From contig CAVYVI010000003.1 of the NCBI GenBank assembly GCA_963771905.1, positions 124,001 to 188,000 of the forward strand: a stretch of 64,000 nucleotides of DNA, given 5' to 3'. A program made the position numbers and the translations under genes. The notes under the pieces are model-generated. The model made no database searches, was not told where the DNA came from, and saw only the letters and a list, made by a program, of their open reading frames with translations. Origin of the DNA: Palsa-147 sp963771905. GTDB lineage: Bacteria > Acidobacteriota > Terriglobia > Acidiferrales > UBA7541. Positions within the stretch are counted from its first letter, which is position 1, and every line of letters starts with the position of its first letter. This document shows positions 31,911-40,965 of this stretch, piece after piece.

Positions 31911-34745
31911 CTATACGCGGCTGGCGTGCTCACAGGCAACGCCTTGACTCTCTGGCCCGACCGCATCTTCGGGCCGTGGGAAAACCCGCGATTTCTCGAT
32001 ATACCAGATTCGGTGCCGTCCACCGGCGATAGTGCGCTGCAAAGTGTTGCGGTCTTCGTTGTGGGCAGCCAAGAAGCCGCGCTCCTCGAGGCGTTTCCCG
32101 AGCGTCTTCTGGGTAATGGGAAAAGACTCCCCCTGCTCCGCGGCGAGTTGGTGCGCGACAGCAAAGGCGGAATCCGGTAGAAGAAAGATGTATCGGTCGT
32201 TCTTCCATCCGATTAGTTTGCTCTTGAATTTCGCGGCTGGGCTGCTCCCAACGAAATCATTTTCTGAACCTTCCGAATCCAGATGCGCATCGCCTCGCAA
32301 GATCGCAGCGCCAACCAAATCAAGAAATCGTCGGGCTGGCTCTTCGGCTGTCAGTTCACGCGTCTGCGCTGCCGACGCCTGCAATAAGGACTTCCACGCA
32401 TTGTTTCCAATTTGCTCCGCGTCCGATGCTGAGACTGCTCCGCACTCCTCGGCGAACTCGAGAAATAAATCGATCCCAGCCATCAGATTCGCCATGATCT
32501 CCGGTGTTCGAGCGTGCTGTCCGTCGCGTGTCGCCTTCGTGCGGTAGAACCGAACAAGGTCCCGAAGCCGTCTCCGCGTCGCGTCAAGTCGAGGAGCAAT
32601 AGACTTTAAGAACGCACTCATGCCTTCGGCGTAAAGCCCAGCGCGAGCGTCTCGTTGGCACTCGGCCAGTATTTTCTTATCCACATCGCCCGGCGAAAAA
32701 TTGTCGATCCACACCCGCGTTCTGAGCGATTCTCCCCGCGGAAGTTCTTCGCCGGTGCTCAGCGTCAATCCGCGCGGCGGCTGTGGATTGCGGAGCGATA
32801 TGTCGCGGGCCATCCGCCCGCGTCCCGCGTTATTTCCTTGGCCACGAAAAACCCGATCCGCGTGCGACTGCATCCGGTCGATGTCCACGCGGCTGCCGCC
32901 CGGAGAAAAATCGTCGATGACGAGCAAAGCGTCCTTCAGGATAAATTGAAGCGCACCATTCGCATTCGCAGTGCTCTGCCACGAAGCTGGAAGATGACGG
33001 TCACTCCACTTCGCACCGAAATGATTCATCGCAAGTGCCGCGAGGCAAGTCTTGAACGTGTTCGTGGGGCCGTAGAGATGTAGGCCGAAATCGGCGGTAT
33101 CTACGACGGCGCGCCAAATTGCCCCATAAATCGGAACGGTGATGTGCCGGGGTGCAATGTCGAGAAACCGCAGGCTTGCGCGCACCGCAGTTTTCAATCG
33201 ATTTCCTGCCGGCGGGTCAGGGAGGATAAAACTTTCAAGCTCCGTGGGTAGCTTTACGCGGATAGAGTCGTAAAGTCCGTACCTGTCGATGGCTCCCCCG
33301 CCATGTAAGTAGGACCAACGCTTACCGATCTTCCGCCATCCAGTGTGGAGATATACTCTCCGGCGAGCGATGTGGCCCGACAAAAGCTGTATCGCACAGC
33401 GAGCGTGGTCGCGCACGCTGTTCCCCGCAGCAATGACGGCTTCGCCCCCGAGATTCTCGATGGGCCAGTTCATCTGCACAAACTCCTTCGCAGGGACACG
33501 CAGTCGCCTCTTGCGGCCGCGGCACTCGGCTTCAATTTCTAGGTGGTGCGTCACCTGGATTCCATCGTCTTCTACGATATCGGTGACGATGCGAGCCGTG
33601 AAGTTCGTTAATGGGCGCCGGACCTTGTCGCCTTTTGTCGTGCATGTGTGATATACGATTCCCTCATCTGTTGATTCGTATGGGATACTGAGCTGCGCGA
33701 AGCTGAAGGACTCCCCCATCCTTTCTTCGACGGCCGCACGAAAGTTTTTCCAGCGGTTTTCGTTGTGCCCACAACTCTCGTGGAAGCAGCAGTACGCCAT
33801 GCCTCCACCGGGATGGAGGAATATCGCCGCGTCTCTGTGATCCGGATTGAACCAGCACCGGGCAAGCACCCACTTTTTGCCACCGTCGGGCATGTCAAGG
33901 ACGGTTTTCACGTCGATCCTCGCCCAGTCGAGAAATTCATTCATGCGCGATTCGCTGGTGTCGTCTGTTACTTCGCGCTTTTCGGTCGCCTTGCCGGGCC
34001 TCATTGCGGTATTCGCAAGCTGTTCGAGCTGCTGCCGCGTCACGATCCCCAGTTCTTCGGGAACGCGAAAAATTCGCGAGAATCGATGTGGCCGCTTCGC
34101 CGTGTTCGTTCCCTTCGCAGCGAGCGACCCATACGCTTTTGTAATTCGGGCCGCGTTATAGACTTTCGTATCGATGTCGACATCGTCCGTCGCGAACTTC
34201 TTCGCAATTGCCGCGAGGCAATTCTTGAATAGCGCTGCGGTGTCGGGGTGGTTCGGCTCATCTACGCGATAAAGCAAGTGGATGCCATTTCCGGACATTG
34301 CGCTGACCGGGTCGGGCCATCCCAGTGATCGTAGATACTTCGTAGTATTGACCGCAGCCTTCAGTGCGGTTACAGCTTCTTCCTTCGTCGAAGAGACGCG
34401 CGCAGGCCGTTTTGGATCGAAATCCACAAGCAGCCAGCGGCGCCGGACGATTTCCGAATCCTTCGTCGCTTCCATTACTCCGCCGTGCAACTTGTTTATC
34501 GATTTCCGCGAATGCAGAGCGTCGTGACAGAGGTTCAAAGTGTAGTAAATGCCTTCGTGTTCGCCGCTGTCGCTCAAATCCTTCACGGCGTTCGCGAGCA
34601 TTTCGTGGTCGTCGAAGTACCCGGAAATCGCACCACATTTTCCTGGAACGCGGACTTCGACAAGTTGATCGGGCTCGAAGAGAATCTCGATAGCCTTCTT
34701 GATCCGGTCGAGCTTTGCGGTGCGAACCAGCGGTTCACTCGGCAT
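31911..34745 (-). CDS. Primase-helicase replication protein (AEP-like N-part, DUF927-type ATPase)
   Basis: 944 residues from ATG 34745. The N-terminal part (RRRWLLVDFDPKRP, VSAMSGNGIHLLYRVD, VDIDTKVYNAARITKAYGS) has features of archaeo-eukaryotic primase/polymerase domains: the DFDP acidic pair and a G-N-G-x-H motif. A zinc-finger-like segment (CWFNPDHRDAAIFLHPGG, CCFHESCGH) follows. Then a DUF927 region (VYLHTGWRKIGKRWSYLHGG), Walker A GPTNTFKT at about residue 557 and Walker B LLVIDDF at about 611. This organisation is like replication proteins of P4-type satellites and plasmids. GGAGG precedes ATG 34745, which overlaps the HTH gene; a longer start at 34865 is in frame but unlikely. Confidence 0.85.
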   Translation of the reverse strand: MPSEPLVRTAKLDRIKKAIEILFEPDQLVEVRVPGKCGAISGYFDDHEMLANAVKDLSDSGEHEGIYYTLNLCHDALHSRKSINKLHGGVMEATKDSEIVRRRWLLVDFDPKRPARVSSTKEEAVTALKAAVNTTKYLRSLGWPDPVSAMSGNGIHLLYRVDEPNHPDTAALFKNCLAAIAKKFATDDVDIDTKVYNAARITKAYGSLAAKGTNTAKRPHRFSRIFRVPEELGIVTRQQLEQLANTAMRPGKATEKREVTDDTSESRMNEFLDWARIDVKTVLDMPDGGKKWVLARCWFNPDHRDAAIFLHPGGGMAYCCFHESCGHNENRWKNFRAAVEERMGESFSFAQLSIPYESTDEGIVYHTCTTKGDKVRRPLTNFTARIVTDIVEDDGIQVTHHLEIEAECRGRKRRLRVPAKEFVQMNWPIENLGGEAVIAAGNSVRDHARCAIQLLSGHIARRRVYLHTGWRKIGKRWSYLHGGGAIDRYGLYDSIRVKLPTELESFILPDPPAGNRLKTAVRASLRFLDIAPRHITVPIYGAIWRAVVDTADFGLHLYGPTNTFKTCLAALAMNHFGAKWSDRHLPASWQSTANANGALQFILKDALLVIDDFSPGGSRVDIDRMQSHADRVFRGQGNNAGRGRMARDISLRNPQPPRGLTLSTGEELPRGESLRTRVWIDNFSPGDVDKKILAECQRDARAGLYAEGMSAFLKSIAPRLDATRRRLRDLVRFYRTKATRDGQHARTPEIMANLMAGIDLFLEFAEECGAVSASDAEQIGNNAWKSLLQASAAQTRELTAEEPARRFLDLVGAAILRGDAHLDSEGSENDFVGSSPAAKFKSKLIGWKNDRYIFLLPDSAFAVAHQLAAEQGESFPITQKTLGKRLEERGFLAAHNEDRNTLQRTIAGGRHRIWYIEKSRVFPRPEDAVGPESQGVACEHASRV

Positions 34746-34986
34746 GGCGGCCTCCGCGCTGTTTCGTTGCCGGCATAGCAACCTGATGCGTTCTCGGTCG
34801 CGTTGCGTGATCGCGCCGAGCGAATTCTTCGAGATCACATCGGGAAATGAGTACGCGTCTTCCAATCCTGCGGACCGGCAACTCGCCCAGTTCGATCATC
34901 AGATCGACGAGACGCAGACTTACTCCGAGCCAAAGCGCAGCATGCTTCCTTGTGAAAAAATGCGAAACGAAAAGATTGGACTTCAT
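34735..34986 (-). CDS. AlpA/excisionase-type helix-turn-helix protein
   Basis: 83 residues. MKSNLFVSHFFTRKHAALWL then GVSLRLVDLMIELGELPVRR and ISRCDLEEFARR follow the HTH_17 (excisionase/AlpA) pattern. GAGGAG precedes ATG 34986. It overlaps the primase gene by 11 bases and likely regulates the element or its excision. Confidence 0.75.
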   Translation of the reverse strand: MKSNLFVSHFFTRKHAALWLGVSLRLVDLMIELGELPVRRIGRRVLISRCDLEEFARRDHATRPRTHQVAMPATKQRGGRHAE

Positions 34987-35357
34987 GGCCGGCTCCTCTA
35001 GACGCAAAAGGCGAACTCCGCCCTGCGTAAATTTTTTCGGCGGTACTGCCGCCGGGAGCAGCGTCCAGCGTCCGTTTGGCGTGAGAAATTGCGGGGGTTC
35101 GTTTGGGGCAAAGCTCTACGGGGACGGCAGTTCCTTTGCGTACCGTCCCTGCGCGATAGAATAATTCTGCGCGTGGCTGCACATTTTGTCAAGTTTGCGC
35201 GCGGATCACCGCCGGTGCATGCACGTGTGTGCGTCGAATGCGCTGGACAAGTTCGCGACCGTCTGATAGTAGATAAGCATCCGCGCGGGATCTTCTCCCG
35301 CTCGGGTGCACGCAGCGACGAAGTGCAATCCCTAAAATTTATCGTGGTGGAGTAACG

Positions 35358-35501
35358 GTGAATCGCGAGATATTTTTTGCGGACGCGCACGCGTTCTCCG
35401 CAGCAGTCGATGTGGATAGACGGGACGCATCGTCAGACGCCTATGTCGAATCCTCAAGCGAAGGCGAGGAGCCCGAACCAGAATCCAAGAATGTTGTATG
35501 A
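35358..35501 (+). CDS. Small acidic hypothetical protein (47 aa)
   Basis: GTG 35358 with GGAG upstream opens a 47-codon frame: VNREIFFADAHAFSAAVDVD then a very acidic tail (SSSEGEEPEPESKNVV). It lies at the 5' end of the plus-strand operon leading to the integrase. Not recognised; phage-type small acidic proteins can look like this. Confidence 0.35.
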   Translation: MNREIFFADAHAFSAAVDVDRRDASSDAYVESSSEGEEPEPESKNVV

Positions 35502-35649
35502 AACCGTCCGACCACGTGCGGACGTAAAAGTCACGCGGGGGAGAAGTGTTCCGCAGCTGTACGGCGGACGCCGCAACCGATAGACGCGGCAGCGACGGAA
35601 TGGCAGCGAGTTCCAGTCGCCTGGACCATCATCGCGAGATTGCGAGGCA

Positions 35650-36012
35650 ATGAGACGTGACCGACTCGGCAGAGGCAACGCAGCAGTCAACACACCAGCT
35701 CGATCCGATATCCGGGAGATATCGCGTACTCGTCCCGGGAACCGAAGAACGAGCGCTGATTTCGTCGGCGTCGCAGACGCGAATTCGGCACAGATCGCGA
35801 CCGCAAATCCACACGAAGGCACGGGATTTCAATTATTCTTCAGCATTCCAGATCTCGCGGGACGCTGGCGTTGTTCACGCGCATCAGTGTACAACCGTCT
35901 CCGCGGCGAGAAAGTGGTAGACTTCGCGACCAACGGGCGGAAGGGGCATAAAGTCGTACCGCTGGCGACAGTCTTGAAGATCGAGCGAGAGCATCTACGG
36001 GTGCTGCGATGA
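35650..36012 (+). CDS. Helix-turn-helix protein upstream of the integrase
   Basis: 120 residues. The first ~60 residues are low-complexity. The C-terminal part is a compact HTH: FFSIPDLAGRWRCSRASVYN, RLRGEKVVDFATNGRKGHKV, PLATVLKIEREHL. This is the excisionase/MerR-like layout. Its stop overlaps the integrase ATG (ATGA), so they are coupled. The true start may be later than 35650. Confidence 0.65.
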   Translation: MRRDRLGRGNAAVNTPARSDIREISRTRPGNRRTSADFVGVADANSAQIATANPHEGTGFQLFFSIPDLAGRWRCSRASVYNRLRGEKVVDFATNGRKGHKVVPLATVLKIEREHLRVLR

Positions 36013-37247
36013 CATTGCGCATAAAGAAGCGTCGGAAGGCTTACCAGCTCGAAGGCCGTGCTGGAGAATGCGTCCGGCGCGGATCAGGTGAGCGTGAACG
36101 ACTCAGGCTTTCGCTCGGCACGACCAACGGAGACTCGGCGCAAATTCTGCTCGGCAAAATCGAGCGAGCACTCGCCCTGGGTCCGGACTCTTCACTGTGG
36201 CGCGATTTGCGCGGAGTGCTCCCAGCGGATACTTTTGCAAGACTCGCAACAATAGCAGGCCACACAGCGGACCAGAATCTGGATTCCCCGAAACATTCCT
36301 GGGACGATCTCGCCTCGAAATTTTCTGCCTGGATGACGCAGCGCGTTGCGCTTGACAAGTTGCGCGATTCGACGCGCAATCGCTACCTTCAAACCTCTAC
36401 AACTTTCGAGAAGTTTCTCGCGACCCGTGGCATCGTCGAACTTTCTCAGATCAACCGAGCGGTCGTCGAGGACTTCAAGGCATGGCATCTGGCACGGGTG
36501 ATCGTGAAGAAGAATTCGCGCGGCGGCCGCGGTGTGGTACTCGACGCGGCGATTCTCCACAGAATTTTCGGCTTCGCAGTCGAATGCGAACTCATCGCCA
36601 AGAATCCTGTGCGTCTCGAGGGACGACCCGGCGACGAGCCCGAGCGCGGCGCACAACCGTTCAAAGCAGCCGAACTCACAAAACTGCGCCAAGCGTCCGG
36701 CGCGGATCTTCTCGCATTTCTGCTGCTACGTTGGACCGGATTGCGCGGCTCGGATGCCGTGGGGCTTCGTTGGGAGGAGATCGACTGGGAAACGCGCGAG
36801 ATCAACCGTCTCACGGTAAAGCGAAGAAAGCGCGTCTTGCTGCCAATCCACCAAGAACTTCTCTTTGCACTGGAACTGGAGCGCGATCGTCGCAATCCAC
36901 AGCCCGAGGAGCGCGTGCTGCTGAATCCAGCTACTGGTAAGCCATTGACGCGCCCTCGTCTATATCAGCGGATGGTCGCGCTAGGCCGTCGCGGAGGGGT
37001 GCTCGAATCCCATCCGCATCGATACCGGGATACATTCGCAGTGGACCTGCTTTCGCGGGGGGCATCGCCCTACGACGTCGCAAAGCTACTCGGCGACACG
37101 GTCGAGACGATCGAGAAGCATTACGCACCGTTTGTGCGGGAGCTGCGCGAGCGGGCTCGACGAATCATGGAATCCGGAGAAGGCTTGGAGCAGATAGCGG
37201 GCACACCATGGGCACACGCGGATGGTGTGGAAAGGAAAACCAATTGA
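36009..37247 (+). CDS. Tyrosine site-specific integrase
   Basis: 412 residues. A SAM-like N-terminal domain (LASKFSAWMTQRVALDKLRD..TRNRYLQT) is followed by the catalytic domain: R in RWTGLRGSDAVGLRWEEI, K in LTVKRRKRV, H-x-x-R in HPHRYRDTF, and tyrosine in EKHYAPF. The fourth box reads LLGDTVETIEKHY, with Asp where many integrases have His; this occurs in other integrases too. The gene ends 17 bp from the 3' end of rnpB, so the element probably inserts at that RNA gene. Confidence 0.93.
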   Translation: MTLRIKKRRKAYQLEGRAGECVRRGSGERERLRLSLGTTNGDSAQILLGKIERALALGPDSSLWRDLRGVLPADTFARLATIAGHTADQNLDSPKHSWDDLASKFSAWMTQRVALDKLRDSTRNRYLQTSTTFEKFLATRGIVELSQINRAVVEDFKAWHLARVIVKKNSRGGRGVVLDAAILHRIFGFAVECELIAKNPVRLEGRPGDEPERGAQPFKAAELTKLRQASGADLLAFLLLRWTGLRGSDAVGLRWEEIDWETREINRLTVKRRKRVLLPIHQELLFALELERDRRNPQPEERVLLNPATGKPLTRPRLYQRMVALGRRGGVLESHPHRYRDTFAVDLLSRGASPYDVAKLLGDTVETIEKHYAPFVRELRERARRIMESGEGLEQIAGTPWAHADGVERKTN

Positions 37248-37263
37248 AACGAAAGGAGATAAT

Positions 37264-37771
37264 GGCGGATGAGTCTGTAAGCCGGATTCTGTTCGACGCT
37301 CGCCTTTGATTTTCAGCCGAAGCCAAAAATCAATTCGCGCTCGCCGCAGCGACCATTCGTCTAGGTCCCGGATCGCTCCGGGACTCCAGCAGCCTACCCG
37401 AGGGTCCAAACGGGCCGGGCCGGCCCTCCCCTCCTATTTGGCCTTGCTCCACGCGGGGTTTTCCGTGCCCCGGATGTTGCCACCCGGGCGGTGGGCTCTT
37501 ACCCCACCTTTTCACCCTTACCAGGCGGACGGCCGAATGAGGCGGCTCGCAAGGTTTCCCTTCGATCCGCCGCAGAGGCGCGTTTCGCACCGGCGGTTTA
37601 TTTTCTGTGGCACTTTCCGTAGCCGCGCCCTTCCGAGCGCAACCCCCTGGCGTTACCAGGCGCGTTGCCCTTGAATCGCTCGCCTTGCGGCCCGCGATTC
37701 CGGAGTCCGGACTTTCCTCCCGCGCCGCCTTCTCGCGAAGGCAGCGCCAGCGATCGCCCGACTCACCCGCC
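37264..37771 (-). ncRNA. rnpB: RNase P RNA, class A
   Basis: The minus strand carries the conserved core: GAGGAAAGTCCGGACTCC near the 5' side, GGAAAGTGCCACAGAAA in the middle, and ACAGAATCCGGCTTA at the 3' end. The P1 helix pairs GGCGGGTGAGTC (5', at 37771-37760) with GACTCATCCGCC (3', at 37275-37264) with one G-U. These pairings set the ends at about 37771 and 37264. At roughly 508 nt it is longer than typical bacterial RNase P RNAs. The RNA cleaves the 5' leader of pre-tRNAs. An integrase gene abuts the 3' end. Confidence 0.95.
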
Positions 37772-37855
37772 GCCACAATTATACGCGGCCACCGCCGCCC
37801 TCACAACGCCACTTCGCTGTCAGACGAATTATCCTTACGCATCCGCGCGCTGTTT

Positions 37856-38725
37856 TCAATGCGACTGGCTTCCCTTCGCTTGTTCGATCCGGCTCAGCCG
37901 CAGCACTCCCGCCGCCGCCGAATAGCGCACAATATCTTTCTTATCCGTCATCGCAGGCACAATGTCCGCCAGCAATGCTGGATCCCCGCGCTTCGAGATC
38001 GCCTCAATTGCCGCCGCGCGAACGCTCCAGTCCTTGTCAGACACCGCTTTCGCTAGCGCCTGGCCGCTCCTCGGGTCCGGGTCGCCGGCCAATTCCCGCG
38101 CCGCCGCAGCTCGCGTAGGCGCTGTGCTTCTTTTCTCCCACGCGTGCAGCGCCTCCATTCCATATCCTCCGTACGGCACGAAGCCAATCCCCTGGTCAAA
38201 CGCGAATCGAATGGCCCTCTCCGGCGTCTTCATCTGATTCAATTCCGCATCGATCTCGCCCATCGGTGAGGTTCCGCCCTTCCGCGCGCCAACCACGAGC
38301 GAATAATAGACGTCGTATCCCGAGTTGCTCTTGAGCTGAATGAGCGCATGGCCCACGGCGAGCGCCACCGAAATATCCTTATCGTTGATCAGATCTCGCA
38401 ATTTCGGAATGGCTGCGCTCGAACCCAGCGCGCCCAGCGCTTTTGCTGCCCCGGCTCGCACCAACGCTTCTTTGTCGCCGAGCGCGTCTTCCGCCAATGA
38501 CACCGCTTCAGGGTCTCCGATTGCCAGGCCCAGCGCCTGGACGGCATTCGCGCGCTTGTCCATGTTCGATTCGTGCGCGCCTGCCACGAGCAGGTCCCAA
38601 GCCTGCTTCCGGGAATCCGCCTGCGCCGCGGACTGCGGCGACGCGTATAGGGATGCATTCGGCCAGTCGACGACCGCCGGCGTGAAACACAACAACAGCG
38701 TGAGAACTCCCACGACGGTGCGCAT
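37856..38725 (-). CDS. Secreted HEAT-repeat protein
   Basis: 289 residues. Signal peptide MRTVVGVLTLLLCFTPAVVD. HEAT/PBS-lyase type repeats: NAVQALGLAIGDPEAVSLAE, VRAGAAKALGALGSSAAIPK, AVSDKDWSVRAAAIEAISKR and IVRYSAAAGVLRLS. These helical pairs serve protein binding. The gene follows rnpB and precedes ligA downstream on the same strand. Specific role unknown. Confidence 0.85.
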   Translation of the reverse strand: MRTVVGVLTLLLCFTPAVVDWPNASLYASPQSAAQADSRKQAWDLLVAGAHESNMDKRANAVQALGLAIGDPEAVSLAEDALGDKEALVRAGAAKALGALGSSAAIPKLRDLINDKDISVALAVGHALIQLKSNSGYDVYYSLVVGARKGGTSPMGEIDAELNQMKTPERAIRFAFDQGIGFVPYGGYGMEALHAWEKRSTAPTRAAAARELAGDPDPRSGQALAKAVSDKDWSVRAAAIEAISKRGDPALLADIVPAMTDKKDIVRYSAAAGVLRLSRIEQAKGSQSH

Positions 38726-38833
38726 CGGAATCCCCTTTGCCTCCCTCCGGTCATCAAAATCAGGACAACAATTCCGCGCGCCGCTAATTCAAGCCGGTCC
38801 TTACAGCTTCACCGCTCGGCCCGCCCGTGCCCC

Positions 38834-40861
38834 TCACTTCGCCCCAACAAGCTTCTCAAAGCCCGCCTCATCCAAAATCGTCACGCCGAGCTCGCGCGCC
38901 TTGTCGTACTTCGATCCGGGATCCGTGCCCACCACAACATAGCTCGTCTTCTTGCTCACCGACGAAATCACTTTTCCGCCGTGCTCGACCACCATCTCCC
39001 CGGCTTCCTCGCGCGTCCGATGCGCCAGCGTCCCCGTGAAGACAAACGTCTGCCCCGCCAGCTTATTGCTCTTCGGCGCCTTGCGCTCGACCTTCGGATT
39101 CAGCCCCGCCTCGCGCAGCCTCTTGATCAGCTTCTGGTTCGCCGGCTCCGAAAAAAACTCCGCGATGCTCGCGCCCACTTTCGGCCCCACTTCTCCGACC
39201 GCCGTCAAATCCTCCAGGCTCGCGCTCGCAATTTTGTCGATCGATCCAAAATGATCGGCCAGCAATTGTCCCGTCCGTTCGCCCACCATCCGCATCCCCA
39301 GCGCGTAGATCAGCCGCGCGAGCGACGCTTTCTTGCTCGCCGCAATCTCATCGATTAAATTCTGTGCCGATTTTTCCGCCATCCGCTCGAGCCCCGCGAC
39401 CGTCTCGACATCGAGCGAATACAAATCCGCGAAATCCTTCGCCAGTTTTTTATCAACCAACTGGTCCACAATCTTTTCGCCCAGCCCGTCAATATTCATC
39501 GCGTGGCGCCCCGCATAATGCATCAGCGATTCTTTCAGCCGCCCAGGGCAGACCGCGTTCACACAGCGATACGCAACCTCATCTTCATTGTGATGAATCG
39601 CGCTCCCGCAATCAGGACATTTCTTCGGCATGCGGAACGCATGGCGGTCCCGCCCGCGTCTCACCACTTTCAGCACGTGCGGAATCACGTCGCCCGCGCG
39701 TTCCACCAGCACCGTATCGCCGATCTCCACGCCGAGCCTTCCGATTTCATCCATGTTGTGCAGCGTCGATCGGCTCACCGTCACGCCCCCGATTTGCACT
39801 GGCTCGAGAATGGCCATCGGCGTCAGCACGCCCGTGCGTCCGACGTTCACGGTGATGTCTCTGATAATCGTCTCTTCCTGGCGCGCGGGAAATTTGTAAG
39901 CGATCGCCCAGCGCGGCGCCCTCGCCGTATAGCCCAATTCGTTCTGCAGCGCGATTTCGTCCACCTTGATCACGATGCCATCGATCTCGTACGCGATTTT
40001 GTCGCGCTTCGCTTCCCAAACCTCGATGTAACGCTCCACCTCTGTGATCCCGTGGCAGATTTTCGCTTCATCGCCGGAACTCTTGAATCGAAATTGCTTC
40101 AGCACTTCAAGCACTTTCGAATGCCGCTTCTCCGGAACGCGCCCGTTCACGAGCAGGTAGTACGCATAAAAATCGAGCCGCCGTGATGCCGTAATCGTCG
40201 GATCGAGAACGCGCACCGCTCCCGCCGCCACGTTTCTCGGATTCGCATAAATTTTTCCGCCCTGCTCTTCCTGTTGTTCGTTCAGCGCTTCGAAAGCCTT
40301 GCGCGTCATGATCGCTTCGCCGCGCACTTCGAAATTTCCTCCGATCCCCGCTTTTTTCAACGCGGCCGCGTCGATGCGCAGCGGAATCGAGCGAATCGTC
40401 CTAACATTCGGCGTCACGTCCTCGCCCGTCGTGCCATCGCCGCGCGTTACGCCGCGCACGAGCACGCCCTCTTCGTACAGCAGCGACAAACTCAGCCCGT
40501 CGAATTTGTGCTCCGCGACGTAATCCACGCTCTTCCGCCCGGAAAGCTCGCGCACGCGCCGGTCAAAATCGTTCAATTCCTCGAACGAAAAGGCGTTGTC
40601 GAGGCTGATCATCGGCGTCGTGTGCCGGTACGTTTCAAACCCCGCGCGCGGCGTACCGCCGACTCTCTGCGTCGGCGAATCCGGCGTCACGATTTCCGGA
40701 TGCGCTTTTTCCAGCGCCTTCAGCCGGTTCATAAGTCTGTCGAATTCGGCGTCGGACACTTCCGGATCGTCGAGAACGTTGTAGAGGTACTCGTGCTTGC
40801 GGATTTTCTCGCGCAGGCTCGCGATTTGCTTGGCGTCGACAGCCACTTTCTGTTTCGGCAT
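38834..40861 (-). CDS. ligA: NAD-dependent DNA ligase LigA
   Basis: 675 residues, normal length. Domain Ia with Y-(LYNVLDDPEVSDAEFD), adenylation motif K119-F-D-G (EHKFDGLS), then VLTPMAILEPVQIGG (OB fold). The zinc finger reads CPDCGSAIHH..YRCVNAVCP. HhH repeats (NIDGLGEKI) and a C-terminal BRCT domain (AGQTFVFTGTLAHRTREEAG) follow. It joins Okazaki fragments using NAD. All key residues are present. Confidence 0.97.
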   Translation of the reverse strand: MPKQKVAVDAKQIASLREKIRKHEYLYNVLDDPEVSDAEFDRLMNRLKALEKAHPEIVTPDSPTQRVGGTPRAGFETYRHTTPMISLDNAFSFEELNDFDRRVRELSGRKSVDYVAEHKFDGLSLSLLYEEGVLVRGVTRGDGTTGEDVTPNVRTIRSIPLRIDAAALKKAGIGGNFEVRGEAIMTRKAFEALNEQQEEQGGKIYANPRNVAAGAVRVLDPTITASRRLDFYAYYLLVNGRVPEKRHSKVLEVLKQFRFKSSGDEAKICHGITEVERYIEVWEAKRDKIAYEIDGIVIKVDEIALQNELGYTARAPRWAIAYKFPARQEETIIRDITVNVGRTGVLTPMAILEPVQIGGVTVSRSTLHNMDEIGRLGVEIGDTVLVERAGDVIPHVLKVVRRGRDRHAFRMPKKCPDCGSAIHHNEDEVAYRCVNAVCPGRLKESLMHYAGRHAMNIDGLGEKIVDQLVDKKLAKDFADLYSLDVETVAGLERMAEKSAQNLIDEIAASKKASLARLIYALGMRMVGERTGQLLADHFGSIDKIASASLEDLTAVGEVGPKVGASIAEFFSEPANQKLIKRLREAGLNPKVERKAPKSNKLAGQTFVFTGTLAHRTREEAGEMVVEHGGKVISSVSKKTSYVVVGTDPGSKYDKARELGVTILDEAGFEKLVGAK

Positions 40862-40965
40862 CAGGCCTCGAGGAACGCAAACGGTAGAAGCAGTCCGGTA
40901 TTATACAATGTGAGTTTGCGCCGATACATTCCGCTCGGCCGGATACCCGAGGACTTAGGGAGTTC

